Source: Cordilura impudica (lineage: Eukaryota > Arthropoda > Insecta > Diptera > Scathophagidae). From it: a stretch of 64,000 bases of DNA. The stretch lies in contig OY821517.1 of assembly GCA_963682025.1 (NCBI GenBank), positions 297,418,844-297,482,843 on the forward strand, given 5' to 3'. Each line of letters opens with the position of its first letter. Position 1 is the stretch's first letter. Below are positions 9,756 to 21,410 of this stretch, one piece after another. A program made the translations under genes and the position numbers. The notes below the pieces were generated by a model that worked only from the letters and a program-made list of their open reading frames with translations, was not told where the DNA came from and did no database searches.

Positions 9756-10950
9756 TTAAATTAAAGCAAGAGCTGGCAAAGATAATTTCTGGAAATATTT
9801 AGCAGATGATAAGTATCCGAGTCTGAAAAATGTGCCGAAACTTTATACGCCTGTTTTGGTTCAACATATCTGTGCGATTAGGATTTTTTCGAATGAAAAT
9901 AACAAAGTCTTTTTAGCGTTTTGCAGATTTTTACATTTTTTCAATATTATTCAGGTTACCATCACTATTAGTGGTAATATTTATTTCTTGTATTTTTAAA
10001 CGAAAAAAAAAACAAAAATTCGGTAATGTAAGTCTATAAAATTGTTACAAATGCATTTTGCCTCACCATTATGTTGCCTTAACACTACGAATCTTTTTTT
10101 AATTTAAATTGCTTTAATTCATCAAACCTATAAATCAATTGCCGATTTACCTACTTAGAATTTTCGAAACAAGTGCCACCCTATGGTTATGAAAAGTGAT
10201 AAAAATTAAAAACGTTGTGTGAGGATCATGAACATCGTCATCTCAATTAAATTGATAAACGTTACAGAAATATGTACGTGAAGAATGTGTCACATGAATG
10301 AAAAAAAAAACACATCACATCTTTTGAGTAATTCATAATATGAATAGAAGTGTTTTTTCTTGTTACAAAAAAAGCATTATATTTTAAAATTATTTGTCGT
10401 ATTTTTAATGACTTGGATTAAAATTTTTCATATATGTATTATATATAAAAATTTTTTGATTAATTGTTTAGGCCGAAACAATTTGTGGAAAATTAAATTT
10501 TTGTTTAAAAAACCATATAGCTTCTAAGTAATTTAATAATCTTTTTATGGCTCATCGGTTTCATATTTTAATTTTCATGAATTTTTGTTGCACCATCTGT
10601 TAAATATATATTTATAAAATTTGGATTTATAAACCAAAATTTTTAGTAAATCTTTAAAAAATTTTGAAAGGAGGAAAATAGCGATTGCTAGAATTTCATA
10701 TCATTTCTTAGCAGGATCAGTAGCAATATATCAAATTAGAAAGTTATAGCCATTCTATATAGACTACACAATACCCAATAGGCCATAGGAGTAAAAAAAG
10801 CCCTACGTACACTCTATAATACATAAAACAAATAAGAGTATTGGATTTAACTTCGCTGAGGCAATAACTGTGGCAATCAGTTATGAAGAAGTTCACGACC
10901 GATCATGACCATATTTAATAAACTTTTCTCAGATGCATATACATCCCAAA
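9756..10950. other. AT-rich stretch, nothing recognised
   Basis: No credible coding region, terminal repeats or tandem structure was recognised here. Confidence 0.5.
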
Positions 10951-10954
10951 TTTG

Positions 10955-11260
10955 AAAGTAAAATCTAACCCATAAAAGCAAAATTTTTATTAAAACTCTT
11001 TATTTCTTTATGCATATGAGTTTTGAATAAATCCGTGACTGTGCGTGACTATGCGTGACTGTGCGTGACTATGTCGAAGTAAATCTTTTTTCACAGCAAG
11101 TCTATTGACCAAGTTTCAGTTCGATCGGATAAGGGGAAATGGGTTTTAAATCAAAGTTTTTTTTTTTCACAGCAAGTGTATGGACCATGTTTCAGATCGA
11201 TCTGATGAGGGGACATTTAGACCACTCTGTGTCTGTGCGTGACCACCCCAAAATTAATAT
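10955..11260 (+). repeat. GTGACTG satellite element, 5' part (split copy)
   Basis: It begins like the copy at 55945 (TAACCCATAAAA...), contains runs of GTGACTGTGCGTGACTA and the recurring phrase about a 'caagttTCAGATCGAT' spacer, then stops at CCCCAAAATTAAT, where family A begins. The rest of the same unit resumes at about 14205. Confidence 0.75.
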
Positions 11261-11262
11261 TT

Positions 11263-12010
11263 TTATACCCTATACCACTATGTGGTTTGGGTATAATGAC
11301 TTTGTGCTGCTGTTTGTAACTACCAAAAATATTTGACCTACACCCATCTTTAATTATACCGATCGACTCAGCATCACTTTCTGAGTCGATTTAGCTATAT
11401 CCGTCCGTCCGTCTGTGTGTCCATGTAAATCTTGTAATCTAACTACAGGTCGCAAATATGATTATATTTTAATGAAATTTGGTTAATAAGCTTCTATCGG
11501 CCATAGGATGAACGCTGTTGAAATTGGTGAAATTCGGTCCATGTTCAGACCTAGTCCCCATACTAATGACCCCTATGAAATCGACATAAATTGCCATAAG
11601 ATACAAATTATCATATAGATCTCAGTCAATTTGGGTTTGTATGTGTTTATTACATCCATTAATCAGTAGTCCAAAAATAATCCCTATAGGAGAATTCTTA
11701 GTCATAGGCCCCATATAGAGCTGCTTCCCGATATTCACTTAAACTAACAAAAAACAAAAATATTGCACACATTTTTCTCAAATTTGGTTTGTAGGAGCGG
11801 TCCATATTTTGACCTAGTCCCCATATAAAAATTACATTCGATATGAACTTCTTCATATATGCAGCCAAAAAAATTAATAACAATGCCACTCAATTTTGGT
11901 TTATGATTATTTTCTATATCGAATTAGTTGGACCGAAGAGGTAGGGTCTCTAAACCATGGTATAAGGTATCGTATAGTCGGTCTAGACCGACTATTATTT
12001 CTTACTTGTT
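11263..12010 (+). repeat. Family A dispersed repeat, copy 1 (full length)
   Basis: A unit of about 750 bp opens with ATACCCTATACCACTATGTG, has a CCGTCCGTCCGTCTG tract about 135 bp in, and ends with the perfect 20-bp palindrome TAGTCGGTCTAGACCGACTA (11975-11994) and CTTACTTGTT. It does not encode a protein. Other copies lie at 14841-15613, 24186-24770, 25905-30746 (split), 53370-54150 and 55127-55825, plus fragments. The class is unknown; I suspect a non-autonomous DNA or Helitron-related repeat common in flies. Confidence 0.85.
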
Positions 12011-12024
12011 TTTTTTAATGTATT

Positions 12025-14170
12025 TATTAATATTTATTTACAAAGAATATAATATCTACATTTTTTTTAATGCCTCAGCACCAAAATGGCATTAGAGAGG
12101 CAAGAAGGCAACTAGTTTAAGCCGTTTACATAATAATATTTATTACTTGCAATAAAAAATTTACAAATTTAATTTTACGAAAAAAGTGTTTCTAGATTAT
12201 TTAATAAAAATCGTTTAGGTTCAGTTTTAAATGAAGAAAAAGAGAATGTATTTTTAAACAATATTGGCAACATATTAAATTCAGCAGGTCCAGCAAGATA
12301 TATTCGTTGTTTGGATAACTCCAGGCAGCATTTTGATACGCTTATATTTTTACTCTGTCTAGTAATCCTATGCGTGACTTGTACATTTCGTTGAAATTGA
12401 ATTCAATAGTTACCAATCCCATTGATAGATTTAAAAATAAATTTAATTAAATGCATTTTCTATAATGCTATAACAAGAACAAACGGCGCGAAATTTCGAA
12501 AGAGATTTAATGTATGATATCCCATTGTTAGATTGAAAACTAATTTTATGGCTTTGATTTGAGCTGCATGAAGACTCTTTAATGAAACACTGTTTTTATA
12601 TCCATATATTACTCGAAGATAAGTCAGATGACTGTGAACCAAACTTTGATAAACCAGCATCTTTATATATCGAACAAATTTATATTTAAATTTATAAAAT
12701 ATTCCCACAGCTGAAAATATTTTAGAGTTAATTGCATCAATATGACGATTCCATAACAAATTACTGCAAAACTTTAATCCAAGGTTCTAAATAGATTCAG
12801 ATTCTATAATTGGAACACCACTAATAAGAATCCTGATCATTTGGTCACCTGCTAATGTGTATGGTCTGAACCATACGAACTTGGTCTTACTTGGATTTAA
12901 CAACAACTTGTTAGTTCTTACATATTCAGTTAAAATAGCAGCATCATATTCTATCTGAGTTTGTAAAACTTTCACATGCTTAAAACTATGAAAAACTGTC
13001 ATCAGCAAATATAAACAGTTTTCCATAAAAATTAATATTTTTAATATCATCAATATAAATGCTGAATAAAAGAGGACCAAGCACACTACCTTGCGGTACT
13101 CCATATTTAACATCTAATAAAGTAATCTGCTCATTTCAAATTTGCACAAACTGCTTCCTATTAGCTACGAAATCCTTCATACCAATAAGTCTTAATTTCT
13201 TGATCAAAATTTCATGATATACTAAGTCAAAACAGACTCCTCCAACACCATTAAAACCAGCATCGAATCCACCACATATGAAGTCAACAACATTGACCAC
13301 AGCTTCCTCTGTTCCGGAAGCTGATGTTCAAACAATATTTTAGGCCTGCTTAAATATTCAGATTACTGATGAAACACAATCGTTTCCAACACTTTGTCAA
13401 TATCTGATAGTATAGAAACTGAACGAAACACATAAATTTTATTGTAACCAATGCTTTTGGGTATGGGCACAATTTTGTGAATTTTTTACTCATTAGGGTA
13501 TATACTATGATTAAGCATGCTAGCAAATAATTCCGATATGATTTCAGAAATCTTTTCTATCCTGCTTAATAGCATTTTTGGAGTTATTGTATCATTACCC
13601 GAACTTTTATTCATTGACAATTCAGTTAAAATACATTGCACATCCTCTCTGTTGACTCTAATAAAATTTAATATTGATGGTAATGGTCGCAACGTTCCGA
13701 AATTTTTTATATCATCTCCAATAGAAGATGGAATACCATTACGTATATCGTCGGTAGATAATACTTGGCCATCTAGAGTCAACATTTCATGAGGAGCTTC
13801 AGATTTTCTTCCAAAATCGTTATTAAGGAACGTCCATGTCGTTTTAACATCAGATCGCGATATATTGTTTATATAATAATTATTCACTAAGTTTTTATTA
13901 CTAGTTTTGATAACTTTACTTTTTCTTTTTAGCCGTTCAGAAATGTACGTATCATTATTGTTTTTCCTCCTAGCCTTTAACAGTTTTTCTTTTAGTTGAA
14001 TTAGTGAAACAAGTTTTTTGTAATCCATAGTGTAATATTTGTCGATATCGTAGTACAAGATAAGCACTGGGATGATGCTGTAGCCACTAGATCTATCAAA
14101 TCTTTACAGCACTGAGATGGATTATCATTAACCACGATGTGATTTAAATTACTGTCAAGAAAATTTCCAA
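12025..14170 (-). pseudogene. LINE (non-LTR) ORF2 remnant, reverse transcriptase region
   Basis: On the minus strand, 14067-13486 carries the pre-RT and finger region with phrases typical of LINE ORF2 (for example ELSMNKSSGNDTITPKMLL). From 13110 the frames GVPQGSVLGPLLF and FADDS mark the palm, and 12759-12460 is the thumb region. Several frameshifts and stops break it. The 5' end, endonuclease and any ORF1 are missing. The 3' end lies near 12025, beside family A. It fits the Jockey/R1/CR1-like assemblage; the clade is not resolved. It sits between the two halves of a split GTGACTG satellite element, together with family A copy 1. Confidence 0.8.
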
Positions 14171-14199
14171 ATTTTATGCAGTCAAACTGTATTAATCTG

Positions 14200-14290
14200 T
14201 AGTCACAACAAGACTATGGGCCAAGTTTCAAATCAATTGGATAAAGGGGAATGGGGTTGCCCCACGACAAACAGCTAGAGAGTATGAGTA
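14200..14290 (+). repeat. GTGACTG satellite element, 3' end (split copy)
   Basis: 'CACAACAAGACTATGGGCC' through 'GAGAGTATGAG' matches the end of the copy at 56540-56630. It is the continuation of 10955-11260, displaced by about 2.95 kb of inserted repeats. Confidence 0.7.
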
Positions 14291-14514
14291 TAGGGATACA
14301 CATATACGACCTACATATATCGATTTTTTCATCGAAATTTTGGCATGTTCGCAAATGATTTAACAGGCATGGTTCCTTGGGCATATATACTTGTTACGGC
14401 CCATAGCACCAGAATCGCGATGAGCCCATAGAGTAAAAATAATAGACCCAGCCTAATATACATATATGATAATCAGGACCTTATGACCATTTTAGTCGGT
14501 CTGATAAGGGTTAT

Positions 14515-14840
14515 TTGCATGAAGGCTAGGTCTAAGCATGCACTAATTTTCACCAATCTCTTTGTCCTATTGTCGCTTTTGTCGACAATTATGCACTAAA
14601 TTTCATTAAAATATATTCATATTTACGACCTGTAGTTTGAGTGCAAGGTTTACAGGCACATACAGAGAGACATAGCTAAATCGACTCAAAATGTGACTCT
14701 AGGTGGACCTGTATAAAACATATAATGGTATCTTATATATAACAAGTAAGAAAATTATAGTCGGACAGACATAGCTAAATCGACTCAAAAAGTGACTCTA
14801 GGTGGATCTGTATAAAACATATAATGGTATCTTATATATA
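14515..14840 (-). repeat. Family A, diverged partial copy
   Basis: It contains the family's mid-section ('GGCTAGGTCT..', 'ATTCATATTTACGACCTG') in minus orientation, ending in the 99-bp duplicated segment. It lies directly next to the full copy at 14841 in the same orientation. Confidence 0.65.
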
Positions 14841-14866
14841 ACAAGTAAGAAAATTATAGTCGGTCT
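14669..14866. repeat. Tandem duplication, 2 x 99 bp
   Basis: Units at 14669-14767 and 14768-14866 are nearly identical, differing mainly at AATGTGAC/AAAGTGAC and GACCTG/GATCTG. The duplicated part spans the 5' piece of one family-A copy and the terminal ACAAGTAAGAAAATTATAG of the next. Confidence 0.85.
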
Positions 14867-15613
14867 AGACCGACTATACGATACCCTATACCATGCGTTT
14901 AGAAACCCTATCTCTTAGGCCCAACTAACTGGACATAGAAAATAAGCATAAACCAAATTTGAGTGGGATTTTTTTCAATTTTTTTTACTGCAGATATGAA
15001 AAAGTTCATATCGGATGGTACATCTATATAGGGACTAGGCCCACAAATGGACCGATCCTGACCATTTTTAGTAAAGTCTCTTGTATTTTACAAAAATATA
15101 TACAAACAAAATTTGAGAAGAATCAGCGCAATATTTTTGTTTTTTGATAGATTTAAGTGAAGATCGGGAAGCAACTCTATATGAGGCCAAAGGCATGACT
15201 ATTATTGGACTACTCATTATTGGATGTAATGAACGCATACAAACCCAATTTGAGTACGATCTATATGACAATTTGCATTTTATGGCAACTTATGTCGAAT
15301 TCATAGGGGGCATTCGTATGGGGGCTAGGTCTGAACATGCACCGATTCTCACCATTTTCAACACCGTTCATCCTGTGGGCGGCAAAAGCTTACATACCAT
15401 CAAAATATATTCATATTTGCGACCTGCAGTTTGATTACAAAGTTTACATGGACACAGACGGACGGACGGACGGACATCGTTAAATCGAATCAGATAGTGA
15501 TTCTGATTCGATCGGTATAATAAAAGATGGGTCTAGGTCAAATATTTTTGGTAGTTACAAACAGCAGCACAAAGTCTTTATACCCAAACCACATAGTGGT
15601 ATAGGGTATAAAA
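14841..15613 (-). repeat. Family A, copy 2 (full length)
   Basis: In minus orientation: ACAAGTAAG end, palindrome at 14857-14876, mid-section, four-fold GACG tract near 15460, and the ATACCC start at 15601-15613. This copy is close in sequence to copy 1 and to 53370-54150. Confidence 0.85.
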
Positions 15614-15614
15614 A

Positions 15615-15990
15615 TGGAGTTTTGTATGTTTGTTTGTACGTTTGTTGTACGTTTGTTTGTGGTTTGTAGGAGACTACACCACTGCACAGATCCACTTGAA
15701 ATTTTTAAAGTGTGTAAATGCCTATCGGGAAGGAAAAAGAGGCTATATTTTTTGGATTTTTTAAGTGGGCGTGGCACCTCCCATATAAAATGGATTTTTA
15801 ACCTCTAATTTCAACATATACTATCTGGAGTACTACGACAGCATGAATTCCGAAACTATGCACAAGTATACATTAAACTAATTTGAAGGGATGCAAAAAA
15901 ATGGGCGGGATCGGGCCAATGGGCATGGCACCTCCTATAAACATATTATGAAGTATTAAGAAAATTATAGTATTGAAACTTTTGATATGT
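15615..15990 (-). repeat. C-type repeat fragment (GTGGCACCTCCCATA)
   Basis: It shares phrases GGTGCCACGCCCACTT and TACTCCAGATA with the tandem array at 50045-50868, in the opposite orientation. The same CTCCTACAAAC...AAACAAAC tail lies beside family A copy 2. It is non-coding. Confidence 0.65.
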
Positions 15991-15999
15991 ACATTAATT

Positions 16000-16810
16000 A
16001 CCGGAATGGCAAAAATCAAAAACCGCAAAAAGCCAAAAGTCGCGAATATTAATGATCGCCAAAATCAAAAATCACTGAAATTAAAAATCGCAAAAAACAA
16101 AAATCGCCAAAATCAAAAAACACAAATCACAAAAATCGTCAAAGTCAAAAATCGCCAAAAACAAAAATCGCCATAATCAAAAATCGCCAAAACCGCAAAT
16201 CGCCGAAGCCAAAAATCGCAAAACCACAAATCGCTAAAATCAAAAATCGCCAAAAATGGAAAATCTCAAAAAAACCCAAAATCGGCAAAATAGCAAAAAA
16301 AAAACAAAATAAAAAACGGCGGAACCCTAAATCCCTCACTTTAAAAATCGCCAAAATCAAAAATCGCCGAAATTAAAAATCGCAAAAAACAAAAATCGGC
16401 AAAATCAAAAAGCACACAACACGAAAATCGTCAATGTCAAAAAGCGCCATAATCTAAAGTCGTCCAAACCGCAAATCGCTGAAGCCAAACATTGAAAAAC
16501 CAATAATCGTGAAAATCGCAAATCGCCAAAATCACAAATCGCTAAAAAAAAAAAAACGCCAAAATAGTAAAAAAAAACCAAAAAAACTATATAAAAAAAC
16601 GGCAGAACCGAAAATCGCTCACTACGAAAATCGCAAAAATCGAAAATCGTCTAAATCAAAAATTGTCAAAACCGGAAATCGCGAATAACAAAAATCGCAA
16701 CAAAAAAACAAGCCAAGAGTAAAAATCGCTAATCTGAAAATCGCGAATAACAAAAATCGCCAAAATCAAAAAACACAATAATTGAAAATCGCACATCGGA
16801 TTAAAGATAG
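16000..16810 (+). repeat. Degenerate AAAATCGCC/AAAATC simple array
   Basis: About 0.8 kb of short imperfect units such as AAAAATCGCCAAAATC, with purine-rich plus strand and scattered point changes. Open stretches on either strand here follow the repeat and are not genes. Confidence 0.85.
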
Positions 16811-17598
16811 TAGGGCCCTACTAGGGTATAATGTACGTGAAATTCTAGACTAAATGGTATTCACCTTGAGGTGAAAAAATAACATAAAGTAAATTTTTCG
16901 AAAGTTCAAAAATAAAAAATATAATAATTCTGTGTTTCACGGTACTCAAGAGCTAAATACTTCACAACTTTATAATCATAATTAAGAAGAATTCAATCAA
17001 ATAATAAAAACATTATTTGTTTTTTTCAGTCTCTATTCTGATTTTTTAGTTGTTTTGAAGATGAACTCAAATCGACCTAACTTGTAATTTTTGATATTTC
17101 TGTTTCCACAGATTACGCGTAGGGCCGAAATTAAATTAGAAGAAAAAATCGCATGCAATATCGGTCCATCTCCAATAAATACGGATCCATATTCCGATGT
17201 TTTCAAAATTACTACAAGCATATATTAATTGGATATATTGTTTACAGCAATGCGATCTTGGCATTTTCTATGCTATTTAACGCCTTTTAATTACCCAAAA
17301 AAGCGCAGTTTCAGTGCTTAGCACTTTTAAATACAACAGTTCATGCTAAACAATATTGTACTAGTTTAAAATACGTTATACCAAATTCAAGCCGAATGTT
17401 TAAAGAAACACATAACTGGTCCTCTTATTCATCAGCAAGATAAATATTATCACATGGTATAAATAATTAAGATAATTAATAAAGATCTCGATATGCCAAG
17501 AAGAATTCCGACGGTGTCACCATCCAGTAGGCTTACAGAAAGACCCATTGAAGTTACTCTGGGTACGTGGCATAAGTTGAAAACTCATTTTAACATTG
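16811..17598. other. Unannotated, nothing recognised
   Basis: AT-rich sequence between the AAAATCGC array and piggyBac P1. I saw no supportable coding region. Confidence 0.5.
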
Positions 17599-17782
17599 TT
17601 AACCCTTCGGCGAGAAGGTCCCTGGGGACCTTTTTCATTTTCAAACAGAAATTACTCCTATTTCGGCCAGGACAAGGTACCCCAAAAGCTACCCTGCTTT
17701 CCAAGAGAATTTTGTCAAAAATCGTTTAAAATAAAATTCAAGGTGATACACCCTATAGCTTGGTTTTTATTGAGGTTTAAAA

Positions 17783-18605
17783 GTGAGTAGTACGGGAACG
17801 CATGACAAGGTCCGTAGGGACCGCTCTAATAAAACATTTGTGCCACGGGAGTTACATAAAAATCGTACGCGGCCAATCAACAGCACACTGTTTGGGTTCA
17901 ACGAAGGCGATATTGCACTATACTCATATGTGCCCAGGAAGAATAAATCAGTAATTTTGCTATCTACACAACATTACACTTGCGATTTGAACATGGAAAC
18001 TGAAAAGAAGAAGCCCTTAGCCGTTCTTGATTACAATGCCAACAAATCCGGCGTTGATACTACGGACCAGATGCTTGGTACGTATACATGCAATCGCTCA
18101 ACAAAGCGCTGGCTGCTTGCGATGTTTTACAATATGCTCGACATCGCTGCATTAGCTGCATTCATAATATTCAACGACATGAAGCCAGTGAAGAGAAGTG
18201 ACAGACGGCGCTCATTCCTCCTTATGCTTACTAAGCAATTGGCATTACCCAACATTGAAGAACGTGCCCTGAATACTCGCATAACTGTATATCCAAGGAT
18301 ACGGAATGCAATAGAGGAATATGATGTCAAGGTAAGAATTAAGAATTCTAAAGGTCAAAAGCAGAATGATTATATATATTTTTTCATTTTAGATAGTACC
18401 AAGACCAACACAAGCAGCTGTACCGTCGTTTGCGCTAATGACAAACAGGCCATCATGTCGACTATGCCGTTTAGAGTACGGTCGTCAACGCAAAACAAGG
18501 GCCTATTGCTGTTCCTGCAACAATGCAGTTTATGCAGAGCATTTAAGATTAATGCATCGGTGCTTAACCTGCACTCAAAATGAGGAACAACCATCGCAAC
18601 AATAG
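17783..18605 (+). pseudogene. piggyBac transposase, C-terminal third, two exons
   Basis: Exon 1 (about 17783-18331) has SYVPRKNKSVILLST and SGVDTTDQML, where the Asp at 18055-18057 is the third catalytic residue of piggyBac transposases. A GT-AG intron (18332-18392, 61 bp; GTAAGAATT donor, TTTTCATTTTAG acceptor) joins exon 2 (18393-18605). Exon 2 encodes the Cys/His-rich C-terminal domain with CRLCRLEYG, CCSCNN and MHRCLTC, and ends at TAG. If the intron is ignored, the reading frame continues into a meaningless tail. The first two catalytic aspartates and the N-terminus are absent and no ATG is near the 5' limit, so this is a remnant unless it is transcribed from elsewhere. Confidence 0.8.
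18332..18392 (+). other. 61-bp intron in piggyBac P1
   Basis: The donor is AAG|GTAAGAATT, the acceptor a T-rich tract ending TTTTAG|ATAG. Splicing restores the zinc-finger frame of exon 2. The length is typical of a short dipteran intron. Confidence 0.75.
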
Positions 18606-18831
18606 TTTTTTTAATTTTTATTCATTGTAAAACTAAATTTCCATAATAAAATTCATAAAAATTAATTATGTTAGTATAAAAAAAAAAAAAAAAATTTTTT
18701 TTAAATTATTTATCAACACTTTGATTAATAAATAATAATAAAATAACAAAACAAAAATTTTAAAATGACTTTTTCATAGAAAATGTCATATCAACAAAAA
18801 TAGGTCCCTACGGATCTTGTCATGCATTTAA

Positions 18832-19701
18832 GAGTACCAGAACTGTTGCTAGACGGAGAGTAAACGAAAAATCGTTTGAGACGACGGACCATTCTTAGCA
18901 TATTTTTTGCAATTTGGCACTTTTTAATTTTTCACACCTTTCGTTCTTAATATATATTTATCTTTTCTTTTTCCAAAGTGAGCCTTTATTAGCTTAATAT
19001 CAGTTTTTCCTATTTTCACATAAATTATGATTTTTTATATAAATTTTATTTTCAATTTCAATAATATGGGTAATTTCCAGCTCCCTTAGATCTTAAAGTA
19101 TTTGCACAATAACTTTCTATTGACATCCCTTGAAATTATTTAGAACTGCAAAGAAGTTATGTCTTTTGATACAAATGAAATTTTTATTCCATGAATCTCT
19201 GGCAAAGGTCAGCTGCCTTCGCAATTTGAACAGATAATGTTTTTTATCAGTATAATTTAACTTCTGGTATTAACAATTAAAAAAAAATGATCAAGATAGC
19301 TTTACCATTTAAAAATGTGTTGTCCACACAATTTTTTCAAAATATTTTTTATTACACTTTACACCGTATTTTAAATATTTTTTCCAACGTATTTTTCAAT
19401 CTTTAAATAAAATAAAATTTTTTTTATAAATTTTTTGATTCCTCAGAAATTTGAATTTTTATTCATTTTTTAATATTGGCACATATAAAATTAATGTTTT
19501 ACTTTTATAACAAAACTAAAATATGTTAATTTAATTAACAGTAATTTTTTTTTATTATTAATTTTCACAATTAATTTGGGAAGGACATTCAAAGATTCGA
19601 CAAGGCCGATTGCAATACTCAGTAATGATTGATTTATTTTTTTAAAACCATATGTTACACTAAGATTTTTTTTCATATATTGAAAACACATGTGTTGTTT
19701 A

Positions 19702-19746
<45 letters not shown>

Positions 19747-21100
19747 TCTATAAATTTTTAATTGTTCTATTTAACAAATTCGCCTATTTACATATTTTTT
19801 CGGAAATATGTCGAGAAATTTTTATAATACAAAATTCCAGCACATTCAATTTGTTTTTAACCGTAATGCACACTTTGCAAGTTCATGTTCAACTAAAGAC
19901 TTTGAATATAAATAACTCAACAATATTGAAAACTTTCTTCCATTAAATTCTCTCATTTATGGAAAATACTTTAACAAGAAAACAACAATAAAATATTGTA
20001 AATAAACAAAATTGCAAAGAAAAATAACACACACAAAAAATCAGCAAGCTCATCGTTATCATCATCATCTTCACACAAATAAAGAAATATTTGAAACAAA
20101 ACTCTCACAGAAACATCAGTCATTACGTGGAAAACATTGCCTGAAATTTATTTTGTACGGAATCATGTCCAAAAATAAAAAATAAAAAAACGAAAAAGAA
20201 AAGCAACCACCCGTTGTATTGAAAAGTAAGAAAATTAAGCACGTGCTGGCTGTAATGAAATACCAAAACTAAATGTTGTTAAAATTGTTTTTAACAAAAA
20301 AGTAAATTTTGGTCAAACATCAGATAAACTAAGTTAAGAACGTTTTTGAGCAGCCAGCACAAATATAAAACAAGTTGAATGTTTTTTTATATCTACAAAA
20401 AATAAAAAATAAATAAATAAACAAAAATAAACTGACTGTAGGAGTAGCAAACAAGAAGCAGAGCCACAACAAGTTAATTCAATAAATAATATTCAAATTG
20501 AACTTGTCCTTTTCTCAAGAAGAAAAATATGATGGCAACAGGTTTTTCCTCAAAATGAAATAAAATGATTATATGTTGAAAAACCTTTCTTAAATGCGCA
20601 TCACCAGTTAATGGATGATAAAGATTATTTATTTCCATATCAATGAATTTTCCGATAATATTTATAAATTTAATTTAAATTGACAGCTATCGAATATTAA
20701 CTGATGCTAGGAAACCTTAATAACAATAAGATTAATTTCATCTTATCGTAAGCTTGGTTACAATGGTACCAGTCATAATATGTCACCAAAAAAAACTTCA
20801 TAAATTTAATTGTGCGTTGGATAGGAAATTACTGCCAAAAATATAATGTATTCAAACGGAATCAATAACATGTTAAGGATAAAAAAAAAATTAAAAAATA
20901 TACTAAGAACAAAAAAAAAATGGTTTACAGAAATACCCGAAATCAAAAAACATCTATGTATTTCGCCCATTTCTTTCCTCTGCTCAATTTGTCGAACAGT
21001 TATTTCAAATTTTTATAAACGACAAACTACGGTCTTCCCAGGAAGTAACAACATTCGCCTGGAATCAGATTTAAAAAAATTCTCTTTTGAAAAATATTTT
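18832..21100. other. AT-rich stretch, mostly unrecognised
   Basis: It contains a short family-B end fragment (TCAAAGATTCGACAAGGCCGA near 19589), a (TA)n run at about 19710-19737, and a long AT-rich non-coding part. No supportable gene was seen. Confidence 0.5.
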
Positions 21101-21109
21101 AGAAAAATT

Positions 21110-21410
21110 AGAGCCGGTCTGGACCGACTACCCGATACCTTAAATCATAAGGTAAGAGAAAGGATTTTATCTCCAACTAATTGGAAAAAAAAAAGCTAAT
21201 GCAAATAAGAGTGTTGGTCGCAGATATGTAAAAGTTGATATCGGATGCTGTATATGTCATATAATAGTCTCTGGTAAAAGTATAAAGAGTTTGTAAGACC
21301 AATTTTTATTACACCGATCGACTGAGAATCACTTTCTGTCACTCCGTCCATATGCCCGTCCGTCTGTGTGTCCATGTAAACATGTAAACATGAAAACTAT
21401 GAAAACATTT
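21110..21410. repeat. Two diverged family A fragments
   Basis: 21110-21290 matches the 3' end of family A in minus orientation (GGTCTGGACCGACTACCCGATACC, shortened palindrome). 21291-21410 matches the 5' part in plus orientation (ACACCGATCGACTGAGAATC and the CCGTCCGTCTGTGTGTCC tract). Confidence 0.6.

Larger units (their letters stand above)
17603..18831 (+). mobile_element. piggyBac-family element P1, internally deleted
   Basis: TTAA at 17599-17602 is followed by CCCTTCGGCGAGAAGG, a typical piggyBac start. The subterminal motif GGTCCCnnGGA recurs at 17617, at 17800-17824 and inverted at 18802-18826, where a decayed right end meets TTAA at 18828. Only the last third of the transposase is present (17783-18605), so about two thirds of the coding region has been lost. 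The right end lacks the expected GGG. The element family is clear from the protein; the right boundary is tentative. Confidence 0.7.

Noticed and set aside
15973..16360. Open frames in the AAAATCGC array on both strands
   Set aside because: They only reflect the low-complexity array.
17493..17729. Open frame at the left end of piggyBac P1
   Set aside because: It crosses the TTAA/CCC border of the element and shows no transposase motif.
18106..18605. Unspliced tail of piggyBac P1 read as coding
   Set aside because: The tail is out of frame; splicing of 18332-18392 gives the expected Cys-rich domain instead.
20243..20360. Inverted pair GTGCTGGCTG / CAGCCAGCAC
   Set aside because: Only 10 bp match, with about 100 bp between and no extended similarity; chance is a sufficient explanation.
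20846..21199. Lys-rich open frame of 117 codons
   Set aside because: It runs into the family A end, has a poly-Lys/Asn composition expected of AT-rich DNA, and shows no domain.
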